DNA of 64,000 nucleotides from Eudorina sp. 2006-703-Eu-15 (Eukaryota > Chlorophyta > Chlorophyceae > Chlamydomonadales > Volvocaceae). Made by a program: the position numbers and the translations under genes. Positions 22,801 through 34,800 of this stretch are shown here, piece by piece. The DNA lies in contig BDSI01000014.1 in the NCBI GenBank assembly GCA_003117195.1, positions 186,001-250,000 of the forward strand. The letters run 5' to 3'. Below the pieces are notes generated by a model. That model ran no database searches. It had not been told where the DNA came from and worked only from the letters and a program-made list of their open reading frames with translations. The first letter of the stretch is position 1; each line of letters starts with the position of its first letter.

Positions 22801-25800
22801 ATGATGAGGTAGGCCGGGGTAGATGCTCGATCGAGGCCGTCGAGGCCCACCGGGCCCACCACTTCCCTTGGATCTAGATCCGGCCACCATGTTCTTTTAT
22901 AAGGGCAAGATCACACGACCCATGCGTTCACTTACCCGGATACAAAGCCAGCAGGCGTCGATCCACATTCGGGGGCCCGGCCATCAAGAAGGCGTGACTG
23001 CGCAGCCGCATCACCACTCGCTGCTCATCCTGGACCTGGGCCATCGACCCTGCACGGCTAGCCCGACTGCGCCGCCCAACCGACAGCAGACTCGCCAGGC
23101 CCCGACCCATGCTCCTGGAGATCGAGTTGGCGAACTGGCGAATTGACCGGCGTCCATTGGTGCTGGTGGCAGTGCCCGGCCGGCTGGTCGGTTGGTTGGT
23201 ATCACAACCGCCAACCGACGGCTCGCGAGGCGGCAAGTCGAATGCCACAACGTGAGGTACCTCTCCGCCACGCTCATGCAGCGCCGCCGCCGCCGCTTCA
23301 CTGGCCTCCGCGACCGGGCCCGGCACCATGTAGTGCACGCCAACAGGGCCGCCTGCAGGACCGCCGTATCGGCCGCCGTACACACCCCCACGCTCCGCAT
23401 CGTTGCCGTTGCCCGGCATGACCATGACTCGTCGCTTGGATTGCCACCTGGTCGTGAGGCTTCCAGCGGCCGAGGCGCCCATCGAGACAGTAAACACAGA
23501 TCGCTGCGGTAAAGTGCTGGTCGCAGCACACGTCAGCAGCGGTGGCGGCTGAGCCGACTCTGTCCCATCAGCCCGTCCTGTGCTGCTGCTGCCGCCAGGC
23601 ACAACGGTACCCGTGCTCGCGAGCGGCGAGGACGGGCGGACAGCAGCTGTGAAGGCATTGTCAGGTGTTGCGGGCTGGAAGGGCCGTTCATTTGCACCGG
23701 TACCTGCACCCAAGGAGCCGGCAGCCCACGCCACTGCAGGCCTCTTTGGGGAACGGGTTTCTGATTCAATATTCGTTGGGCATGCGCTGCCGCCAGCGGC
23801 GCTTCCACCCACGGCATTGGCGCCGGCGCCTCCGATATCGGGGATCCCCGAGCTGCTGCTTGAGGCCGCTGCCGCCTCGTCATCGACTTCAACCTGGGTG
23901 GGCATTTGGAAGTACGGGGACCATCCATGCGTGAGTGACGTGGCTAGTGACTCAATTCTTTGACTCAGACTGTGTAATTGCTTGCTAGCATTTCCACTGT
24001 GGAATGCCAATCATGTATTGGTTTTACAGTTTTTTATAAGCACCCTTTTTGCGCACCCGCCTCAGCATCTCAGCAACTCTGTATGGACCCGTACATGCAT
24101 GAAAGTCACAATTAGGCGGTCCTGACAGCACATGGCACTCCTGTGCAATCAATACCCAGCGCCAACTGTTCAGTTTCCCTTCTGACGCAACCTGGATTGT
24201 GCAGCCCTCCTGCATCCGATGAATCCGGAATGTCCTCAGGGCGTCCGCCCTCGGTGTGCTCCACGTCAGGCTGCTGCCGCCCGCGGCTGCATTCTGCGGT
24301 TCTGGCGATGGCAACATTGCTGCTGCTGCCGGCGGCAGCGACCTACTAGCGTGCAGCAGTGGCTTGTGCGAAACGTGGTTGTACATGGCAGGGCATAGCG
24401 ATTTTGAGTACACCAAACCGTTGCCCCCAGCGACACCGCCACCGCCGCTGTTGGCTGACTCGGCTGCACGCCACGCAAGCCATCCGGCAGAGCATGAGAC
24501 GACGTCAGTGGGTATTGTTGTGTTCCCTACTTTGTGCGAAGCCAAGAAGGTAAGACGACGGTCCACGAGCTAACTCGCTCACTGACTATGCTCACTGCAC
24601 GGCTCTGCATGGCAATGCACGACACTGCACGGTACTGTACGGCATCGCACGGCAATGTACGACATTATTACTAAAGGTGATACGGCATTGCACGGCACTG
24701 CACGGCACACCTTGTAGCTGCCGGGCGGCCTCCACAATGTCTGGCTGCCGGAGCACTGAAGCTCGGGGGACCGCCATTGGACTGAGGGCCATATGCTCGG
24801 CACTGAAGCCCGGGGTCAGACCCCGCCTCCTGTTCGTCGGCAAACGAGCCATCCGAACAGGCTCTGAAGCCGATGACGGCTTATCGACAGTGCTGGCCAT
24901 CCCGGTCCCTGACAGTGCGTTGGGTGCGGCGGCTGGCAGCGAAAACAAGACATCTCGTCGTTGGCGAGATGAACAGGACAAGTCGACACCAGGTCCACAG
25001 GCACGCGGACTGTCAGCAGGGCTTGGAAAGCCCTTGCCCGGCATGGTCGGGTCTTCAGCGGGCAGGGCAGCAAGTGGCGGCTCGCCGCCGTCAGGTGTTT
25101 TGACGTGCTGCACATCGCAGCCGCCGCAGTCCCATTGCACAGACGGATTTGATGTGCGTGATTGCGCTCCACTCATAGACTCATTAGACGGGAGGACAGG
25201 TGGGACTGCCAGAAACACAGGAGTCTCGGGAGCAGCCGACCCGGTTGCCGGCGCTCGGACCTCCACTGCTGCCGCACAGGGTGCACGAGTGGGATGCATG
25301 GATCGATGGGCATAGGGATGGCAGGTGCACGATATATTGGATTTGTTCGCTGCAGGTTTTGTTCCCGCCGCCAGGGACATGCACTATCCATGGTCCGATC
25401 CGCAGACTGTTTACCACCCCACGGAAGCCCATGAAAGCATGTGTATGTAGCTGCGACAACGAAATATGACGCGAGCCACGCCAGCCAACCGCAATTCAGG
25501 TGAAAGCGTCCACGCACGAATGGTGTGCAGTTCGTGTATTCACACAACCGACCAGAAACGGAGGTAGCCGCAGCATGCGTGCACCTACCTTCAATCTCAT
25601 CTGGGGCTTTGTCGACTGCCACATCTGGCCGGTGCGACACTGTGCTGAGTGGCGCCATTGTCTTCGGGCTCAAGATATCACCTTGGCCAAAAGGTCCTTG
25701 GCCGCATGCGCGGGGCGAATTACTGCCGCCGCATGTCTCGGCGGCGGCAGGAGCACCCAATTCGAGCGGCCGTGGTGCAGAGGATGCGTGAGCCCAACGC

Positions 25801-28800
25801 GCGCGGACATGGACCGTGACCTCATCACCATGGCTGGCAGAACCAACCAGCCGCGGGGCGGCGTCGGCGAGTGTACGTCGACGACAGCTGTCGCTCGCAG
25901 TGTTCACACCGTCGGACTCGTCGACCGTTGCGGGCGGGGGCGCAAGCATAACGGAGGCTTCCATTGTCGCGGTTGTGTCCAGTTGGGCTCCTGGGCTAGG
26001 AGGTGCCGCTGTCTGTCCCCGTCGGAAGACCGCCCAGCGTAGCAGTGGCGCCTGAGCAGACATGAGTGAGAACGGACTACTGTCATCGGCAGCCACACTT
26101 GCCAGCTCCTGCAGTCTGCTGCCCACACAAATCCCCGTGACGGTGACAACTTGGTCGCTGCCACCAGCGGCGGGCGCCCGGCCACTGGCTTCCTGGGGAC
26201 CTGTCAAGGCAGGTCCCTGTGATTCAGCGGACCAGACGTCCTTCGCATGTCCCCTGCCCTCCGAGGCACCGACGAGCACTACTTGCTGTCGCTGGCTTTC
26301 AAGCGCTTCAGCTTCCAAGTCGTTATCCAAGCGTTCGCTGCCGTTGGATCCTGCCCATCCCGCCGGCTTCTTCTCAGGCAGCTGGGGCAGCGGTGATGGG
26401 TTCCGTTGGAGAAAGGTTTCAGTGCGGTGATGATGACCGGGTGACTGCTGTGGCGCCGGTGAGACGGCAGCCTGCTGCTGCTGTGGAGGAGGAGGAACAT
26501 GGTTGCCGGCTGGGTGCGGGTCATCAACGTCGTTGTCCCACCCGCAAGACGCCAAGCTGTCATTGCGCAGCAGCATTGATGGCGTCAGCTTTAAGCTGTT
26601 GGGCTGCGTCTGCTTCTGCCGCTGCTTGTTGGCGCCGCCAAGGGGTGGCAATACTACTACTGCCGTTGCAGCTGCTACTGTGCATGAGGCCGTGCTGCCA
26701 CGGCCACCATCACCCATACCACAAGAGGTGCATTGCGGAGGGGCACGCTTTATGGCTGGGAAGCCGTTCCTGCTCGCTCCTTGTGGAGGAGGCTCCCTTT
26801 CAGTATGCGGATCGCCTCCCTCGCTGATGTCAACTCCTTCCTCGTCACCGTTGCGTGTTTGTAGCCAGCGCCTCATGCGGCCCCCAGAAGCCCACAGGAT
26901 CGCACCATCACTGGGCCGCGGATGCTCCTCCTCGCCCAATGAGGAGGAGGTGCCGGCGGCGGCGCCGGAAGCAAGCGCGTCAGCAGTCACATCGTCTCGA
27001 TTAGCTGCTGACTGCTGTGTGCAGCAGCTGGAAGCTGAGATCCGCTCCAGCTGAGATGCGGACCATGCCATGGCGTCATCAGCGCTTGCATCAAATCGGG
27101 CTCGTAGGGATTTCCTCGCCGTGCGGATGCGGGTAACGAGGGGGGCATTGCCTGCGGCGGCCGTCGGGCCGGCCTGCGGCGTTTCACCTTGCTTGCCGTC
27201 CATTGTGTTCTCACTTCCAGCGGCTAGCAGGGATGCGGCCTGGCTGACAATCCAGCTCACGTGCTGGGTCTCCTGCTTGCGCCGACTACTGAGACCACTA
27301 CTTGCGCCTTGGGGTTTGGATGAACCTACATATGGGAGATATACAGTGAGAGGTGAGGCCGTCAATCACGGACTGTCGTAAGTGTACCGCACGCTTTATG
27401 GATGGAACCTTGGAAATCACATGCAGCAGGATAGCTAGTAAGGGTCGGGGAAGCGGTAGTTGACGTACGGCAGGCGCGGCGCAATTTGGGTGAGGCGGCA
27501 GGCCAGCCCCAACACTCCCCGGCTGGACTCGCGCTCTAGGCGATCGTTGAGCAGCTTGCTGCATATATATGCGCGATATCTGCCGCCCGAGATCAGCGAA
27601 ATGCTTGATGCCAAAATTTGGTGTACAGTGCCGTACGTACCTCATGTCGTGAACGTACACCTCACGCACCTGCCAGGGCCTGCTGGATGTTGGGTTCGAT
27701 CTTTGCACCGTCAACCTCTCCCGCAGGTGGCATCAGCCCTCCCGCTTGCAGTTCCTCCATGTCATTATCAAGGTCTGTCTTCCAAGGGCGGGCCGCCGCA
27801 TCAGCTTGAAGTGCAGACGCCGCCGGAAGCACCGCTGATGAAGCTCCTGTCGCCACAGCCGGCGGTCGCGAAATGAAAGGGGTGCCGCAGGCGTGGGGTC
27901 TGTTCCAATCCCCAGGGAACTCGTACCATTGTGGTCCCACCATAAACACGTCACACGGCTGCGTGGGCATACATCAGGAAGGACCGATGTTCAGGCAAGG
28001 TCAACGCACTCGGAAACGCGACCCTTCAAGTTTTGCCGGTTGTAACAATGTATAATATAATGTTGATCAATAATTCAAATATTATATACATATTATCATT
28101 CATGACATCGATTCATGATTGTTGTTTGAATAAGCATGATTAGTGATTGTATATACGTACTGCCGCCTGCGGCCTGCCTTGCTGCTACTCCCATTATTTG
28201 TCCAGCGCGCGTACGTCTTCATGATTAAAAGACATGAAAAGTAAATAACAGTGGAAACCTGCGGGGGGGGGGGCATGATTGGCAGCCGTGGCCTTCTCAC
28301 CAGCAGCAGGCGCTGCGCATTCGAGTCCAAATGCTTACTAGGCACCTCTCGCGCTCGCGACGTGCCTATCCCCGGCAGCAGGGCTCTGTCCTCACCGCCT
28401 CCTCCAGGCACCAGCGGCAGATTGTGAGCCACCACATCAGGAGAAGGTACGGCACCACGAACATCGACAACGCCAGCAGCGCGGGTATGAGGCTTGCGCC
28501 TTCATGCCGCCGCGCCGCAGGACTCCGTAGCGCCAGGCAGGCGTAGAACGTGACGGCCACCACGATCAAGCCTGAGGACATACAACGGTGCCGCAAGGCA
28601 CCACACGCCAACGTGCCGTACATCGGCTGAGTTCTTAGGGGATGAACAGTGAAAACGTCTCTGCTGGTCAGGCTTGTCTCAACATCGCGCCACCGACGTG
28701 GGACACCCCATCCTTCCCGTCTGCAATCTCTTTCCCCCATACCATCAAACACCTTCTCAGCCTGTTCTCTGCATGACGACCAAAGCCCGACCCACCTGCC

Positions 28801-31800
28801 ATGGACACCTCCAACCTCGGAAACTGCAGAGCGGGTGGCAGATCCGGTCCCATTGACATCTTGTAGAGCCAGATTGCCGCCAGGTGCATCAAAAACAGTC
28901 CCACCATCAGCACTGCCGCAGTGGCCAGGGTCATGAGGAGCTCATTGGTGTCCGTAACAAACAGGGGCTGCTGCAGCGACGCGCCTGTCGGAGACCCAGC
29001 CAAGGAGTCCCCCGCCTGGCTGCTATCCCATCGGCTGTCGTTGAGGACCCTGCCGCTTGGGTCCACTGTTAGGACAGCGGCGGCGTTGCTGCCACCGGGG
29101 GCAGCAGCTGCACCACCGATTACGTAGATGCTACCCCCACCGCCAAGGGTGTCACTGCTGCTGTTGCTACTGTCCGTTTTGTTGCCGGCCCCTGTGCCAG
29201 CGGTGCCGACTTGCGATTGACTCCGAAGCCAGTCAACGAGAACCTGCTGCCCACCTGCCGGCGAGGATGCCGTACTAGGCACCACTGGTGGAGGTGGCGA
29301 CGCTTGCTTGCTAACGCCGCCAGGAGTTTGTTCAACCGCCGATGCCGTCAGTTCACGGGCCCGATCAAGACGCGAGTTTGGATCGTGCGGAAATGGCGGC
29401 GCCTGTGGTGGAACGATAGTCGGCGGTGGCGCGGCCGTACTAGGCACCACTGGTGGAGATGGCGGTTGTGAATCGTTCGGAAATGGCGGCGACTGTGGTG
29501 GACCGATAGCTGGAGCGGCTGCTGGCGCCGGCGCGGCTGTGCTCATCGCGTCACTGCCGGTAAAGCTGGTGCCCGTGGCATTGTCACCGGATTGCAGCAG
29601 GCCCAGCACACCGCCGGGGACTGGGACCTCTCTCGTGCTGCTGAACACGGAATCTATGACGGGCAGATTGCCCTGGATGCTCATGACCGACCAGCGCATG
29701 AAACGGGCGAGTTGTCGGTACGACATGCTGACACCCGGGGAGGCCAGGTTAGCTGACATGGCCAGAAGCTGCGGGGAGAAAGCAATCGGGCGGAAGAGTA
29801 AGCGACAGCTGACTTCAAGAGGAGCCGGAGGGAGGGCATGAAGGAAAAAGGAGGCAAGACCGGCTCAGACCCCCATGTCGCAGTAATGGGGCACCATTAT
29901 TATTAGGATGTTACAGCGGACCCCGCGGGTCATCGGTGACAGCCCACGGCGACAGCCGAGGCTTCCTCACCATACACTGCCACACACCATCCTATCGCGC
30001 TATCAACTGCAAGATGGCCATCAAGTAAAGCCATGCCCCATGCGGCAGTCGTGGCAGGACGCCAGCCGGGGATAGAGCTGATCACGTGCGGCTGCGCACC
30101 TGGATTTGGAATGCGGCTTGTAACAGGGATGCCCGCGCTGAGAAGGACGAGGTGAATGAGGCGGCCCCGGATGCCACACTGGCCCCCGCCACGACGCCAC
30201 CGGTAATTACGGCGGCTGTTCCGGCGATTTGCTCTGTTTTTATTGCAGAGTTCGACGACTGCAAGGTTGATGTCACTTGATCATCCAAGATAAGAGGCCT
30301 GTGGCCCAGCTTACAGGGACGGGTGCCGAGGGTCACGGGATCCAGCGATGGTCAGTTGTGGCCCCACGACGCACCGCGGCCTAGCCCTATCACCCAGCCC
30401 GCCACACCAGGCCTGTGGTAAGGCTATGGGGACCACTGGGCCAGGTCAGAATGTCAATTCGATCAGGCACGGCGATAGGGTGGGCCTGGCGCCACATCGC
30501 ACGCGCTACCATTTCACAGCTAACCCGAAGGTTTTGACCAGCTTATATTTCCTTTAAAACTATTTATTGTTTTGATTACATTTGTTTGTTAAGCCTATGT
30601 CAAAGCAAGGAATAACTATTGTTGGCATGGCCGGATAGTCGTCCGATTGCTTTAATCTATGGCGGACGTCTGGTCAAGTTATGTCGTTGAAGTTGCAGTA
30701 AAATAAATATAAAATTGAAGCACAGATTCCTTCAGACGGAGGATGTTCCGCAACCGTTGTGGACGTGCATCGTCCACACCATTTGTGGAAGAACCCCTAC
30801 CGGCTAAGATGTTAATAGTGATAACATACTAACTAGTTAATGATTGATCATCCAAGATTAGTAACGATAATATTACTTGTTGTCATAATTTATATCATCA
30901 TGCATTACAAACCTAAATCAGTATTAAATTAGTATCATAGATGTAGTTATCATCACTACTTTTAACAACGAATTTTCAGTAATAATAATAATAATAATTA
31001 TTATTATTATTATTACTCGGGATCAAGCATGGCAATGCCTCGCCATCGAGTGATCGATGCGAGACCGGTAGCATCAGCTTGCAAGCGCTTTTCGTTACGG
31101 CGGGTCACAACAGTATCCCCCTGGTCTTCTCCGCCTCTTTTCCCGGCGCTGAGGCTCGGATCGCTGGCCGGGCTCGCCCACCTACCTGATGTTTGTGTTT
31201 CCTGCAAGGTCCGCCACGCCGCCTTCCGACATGGTAACCGTCACCTGGCGGCCTCCCGTTGAGCGCAGTACCGCCACGCAGGACAGAATGTACGGCATGC
31301 CGTACGAAGGGGATGCGGTAGAGGGGATGCCACTGTCGGCACTTGTCGACATGTTCTTGCCACTGGTGGGTGGCGGGAAGGTCGCCGGCGGTACGGAAAC
31401 CAACGGTTCCAACGGTGGTGGCGCGGGCTCTGTTGTGCCTGCTTCTGCAAGCACCTCAGCAGTCGAAAGCGCCGGTGCCAGCGCTGTGGCCGACGCTTCC
31501 AAAGATTCGTAGCACTTGGCGCCGACCAGGGTGGCACTGCCGTTGAACTGCATCACCTCTGCCAGGTCAAACTGCCGTACAGGCTCAGAGGCGTTGACCT
31601 GGACGAGCAGATACCGCAGTTCAGCGTTGGCGCTACTGCTGGCACGACCGGTGGTGACCGACTCGTTGGACTGCAGCAGCATGCCGGACAGCCGCGGAGG
31701 CTCATAATCGACCGCCACCCAGCGGTACCAGGAGTGGCCCCCAACCTGCGGGCGGGTGCACCACCGGGATTGAACAGACGTGGAAGGGACCGGTGGAGGC

Positions 31801-34800
31801 GTGGCGCGTGATCTGTAAGCGAGCGTAAGGGTGGTGAAACTTCAGCGAGCGTGGTGAGGAAACGTTCATCTTCTAGGAAGCGCTGGGTATCAAAGAGCGG
31901 TCAGCGCGTCAGAACATCCTCACACTCACCACCACACACACGGGTTTGTCACAGAATACATCTGGCAAATCTATACCCCCGTCTAGAGTAGGATCCAAGG
32001 CGTTCGAAGTTGCAACAGCAGGATGCGCACTCACGTACGTAGGCAGTTGCGTGTAAGCACGAATTCGGCATCCGCCGTACCTGGATCCGGAACAGGTAGT
32101 CTCCAGTGGATCCGGGATTCATTTGCCAGGCCGCGCCCAGGGTCGCCTCCGGCGGCGCGGCTGAGCCGCCTGTGCCACTGCTGTCAACTTCGCCGCTGAC
32201 CGAGAGATTAGATGTCCGCCAGTTGAAGTCTGTGACGTCGACCGCCTGACGGGCAGGAGACGGAGGAATGCACATACAGTGGGGGACCGCTCGAATTCAT
32301 CGTGCCACCAAGAAAGCTGCGAGTGCTGCGCGAGCGAGAAAGCGATGGCGCCCACGTAGCCTGCCTCCCCAGCCCGATAAAATCCACCACGCGAAAATCG
32401 AGACGTTAGGAGCTCATTGGACCTCCCTCCTCACCCGCTCACACAAACACACCAATGCCGGCAGTAGGTGTTAAAGCAGATGTCCAAACAGCACAGCTGT
32501 GGAGCCGGAGGCTGACCAAGTTATCTATATATACGTATATATATGTGTGTGCGCACCTACCTGCAGCAGCGACCCCGCCGAAGTCGAACCCCCATCGTCA
32601 CCATATCGGCGGTCCCCTCCCTCCACCAGGGCTCGCAGGCTGTCAATACTGCTGCCCTCTGCCGCGGCCCGCTGCTGGCTGTAGGCGTACGACGCTCCAC
32701 GGGCCAGCGCGGTGAAAGACACGTTGCAGCCACAGGTACCACAGTACGGGAAGATGGTGTACGGCACGGCAAGAGCGATTAAGAAGGGACCGCGGGTGAC
32801 GGCGGGCAGGGTGAAGCTAACGAGTGCGGGCGCAAGGAAGCAGTCGACGGGTGGTGGCGGGGAGACGGGCGGCGGGGCGTGGCCGGGTGGTTTCGGAGCA
32901 GGCGTGGAAGGTGGTGGGTCCGGAGAGAGTAAGAGTGCAGATGCGGCGAGATCTGAGGTTGGAGGTGAGACTAGGTAGTGCGGGGGCTTGCTGTGTGGTG
33001 CCAGGGCTGGCAGTTCCGCAACAGGTACCGGGGCTGTCGGGGGCGCCAGGAGGTCGGAGGTGTGACTGGGTTCCCGTTCGTTGGTTAATGCAGGAGATGG
33101 CGATGGTGGAGGTGGCGAAGCCGGGCTTGAAGGAGCTGATGGTGGAGGCGGGCTTGGAGGGGTTGATGGCGGAGGCGGGGTTGGAGAGGGTGATGGCGGA
33201 GGCGGCGGACGCGGGTTTGGCGGCGGCGATGCTGAAGGCGGCGGAGTCGGGCTTTGCGGTGGTGAAAATGGGGGCGGCGGAGTTGGGCTTGGCCGGGTTG
33301 ATGGTGGAAGCGGTGTTGAAGAGAAGTTAGCGAGTGAATGTGCAGGCGGCGGAGGCTGGCTTGGCTGGGCTGTTGGTGGAGGCGGTAAAGGTGGCCTTGG
33401 CAGGAGTGATGGTGGCAAAGGCAGGGTCGGGCTTGGTGGCGGTGATGGAGGTGGCGGAGGCGGGGTTGGCGGGGTTGATGGTGGAAGCGGCGGGTGCGGG
33501 CTTGGCGGGGGTGATGGTGGATTCGGCTGAATCGGGGGTTTTGGAGGTGATGGCGGAGGCGGCGGAGGCCGGCTTTGCCGGGGTGATGGTGGCTTAGCCG
33601 GAGTGGGGCTTTGCGGGGATGACGGCGTAAGCGGCGGGTGCAGGTTTAGCGTGGGTGATGGTTGAGGCGGCGGAGGCGGGCTTGGCGGGGATGATAGTGA
33701 AGTCGGCTGAATCGGGGTTTCAGGAGGGGATGGTGGAGGCGGCGTGGGAGGGCTTTGCGGCGGTGATGGTGGCATAGCTAGAATGGGGCTTTGCGGGGAT
33801 GACGGCGAAAGCGGCGGGTGCTTTGGCGGATATGATGGAGGAGGCGGCGGACGCGGGCTTGGCGGGGGTAATGGCAGAAGCGGCGGAGGCGGGCTTGGCG
33901 GGGGTGAAGGTGGAGGCGGCAGAGGCGGGGTTGGCGGGGTTGATGGTGAACTCGGCTGAAGTCGGGATTCAGGGGGTGATAGCGGAGGCGGGCTTGGCGG
34001 GGGTGATGGCGGAGGGGGCGGAGGCGAGCTCTGCGGGGCAGGTGGTGGTATAGCTGGAGTGGGGCTTTGCGGGGATGTGGGCGGAAGCGGCAAGTGCGGG
34101 CTTGGCGGGTATGATGGTGAAGGCGGAGGAGGCGGGCTTGGTGGGGGTGATGGTGAACTAGGTTGTACTGGGGTTGATGGGGTTGATGGTGAACTCGGCA
34201 GAAACGGGGCTTTAAGGGGTAATGGTGAAGGCGGCGGAGGCGGGCTTGGCGGGAGTGATGGTGGACGCGGCAAAGGCGGGGCTGACGGAGGTGACGGTGG
34301 AGGCGGCGGAGGCGTGGGTTGCGGAGATGACGGTGGAGGCGGCGGAGGCGGGCTTGGCGGGGGTGATGGTGGAATCGGCGTAGGCGGGCTTTGGGGTGAT
34401 GGCGGAGGCGGCGGAGGCGGGTTTGGCGGGAGTGATGGTGGAATCGGCGGAGGCGGGCTTGGCGGAGGTGACGGTGGAAACGGCGGAGGCGGGCTTGGCG
34501 GGGGTGATGGTGGAAGCGGCGGAGGCGGGCTTGGGGGTGACGGCGGAGGCGGCGGAGGCGGGCTTGGCGGGAGTGATGGTGGAGGCGGCAGAGGAGGGGC
34601 TGACGGAGGTGACGGTGGAGGCGGCGGAGGCGGGGGTTGCGGAGGTGACGGTGGAGGCGGCCAAGGCGGGCTTGGCGGGAGTGATGGTGGAAACGGCGGA
34701 GGCGGGCTTGGGGGTGACGGCGGAGGCGGCGGAGGCGGGCTTGGCGGAGGTGACGGTGGAGGCGGCGGAGGCGGGCTTTGGGGTGATGGTGGAGGCGGGC

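Noticed and set aside
28366..28400. In-frame TAG after the TEPCC region of copy 1 as a nonsense mutation
   Set aside because: A GTGAGG donor just upstream (at 28,396) ends the exon in phase 0 in both copies and avoids the TAG, so no mutation is needed.
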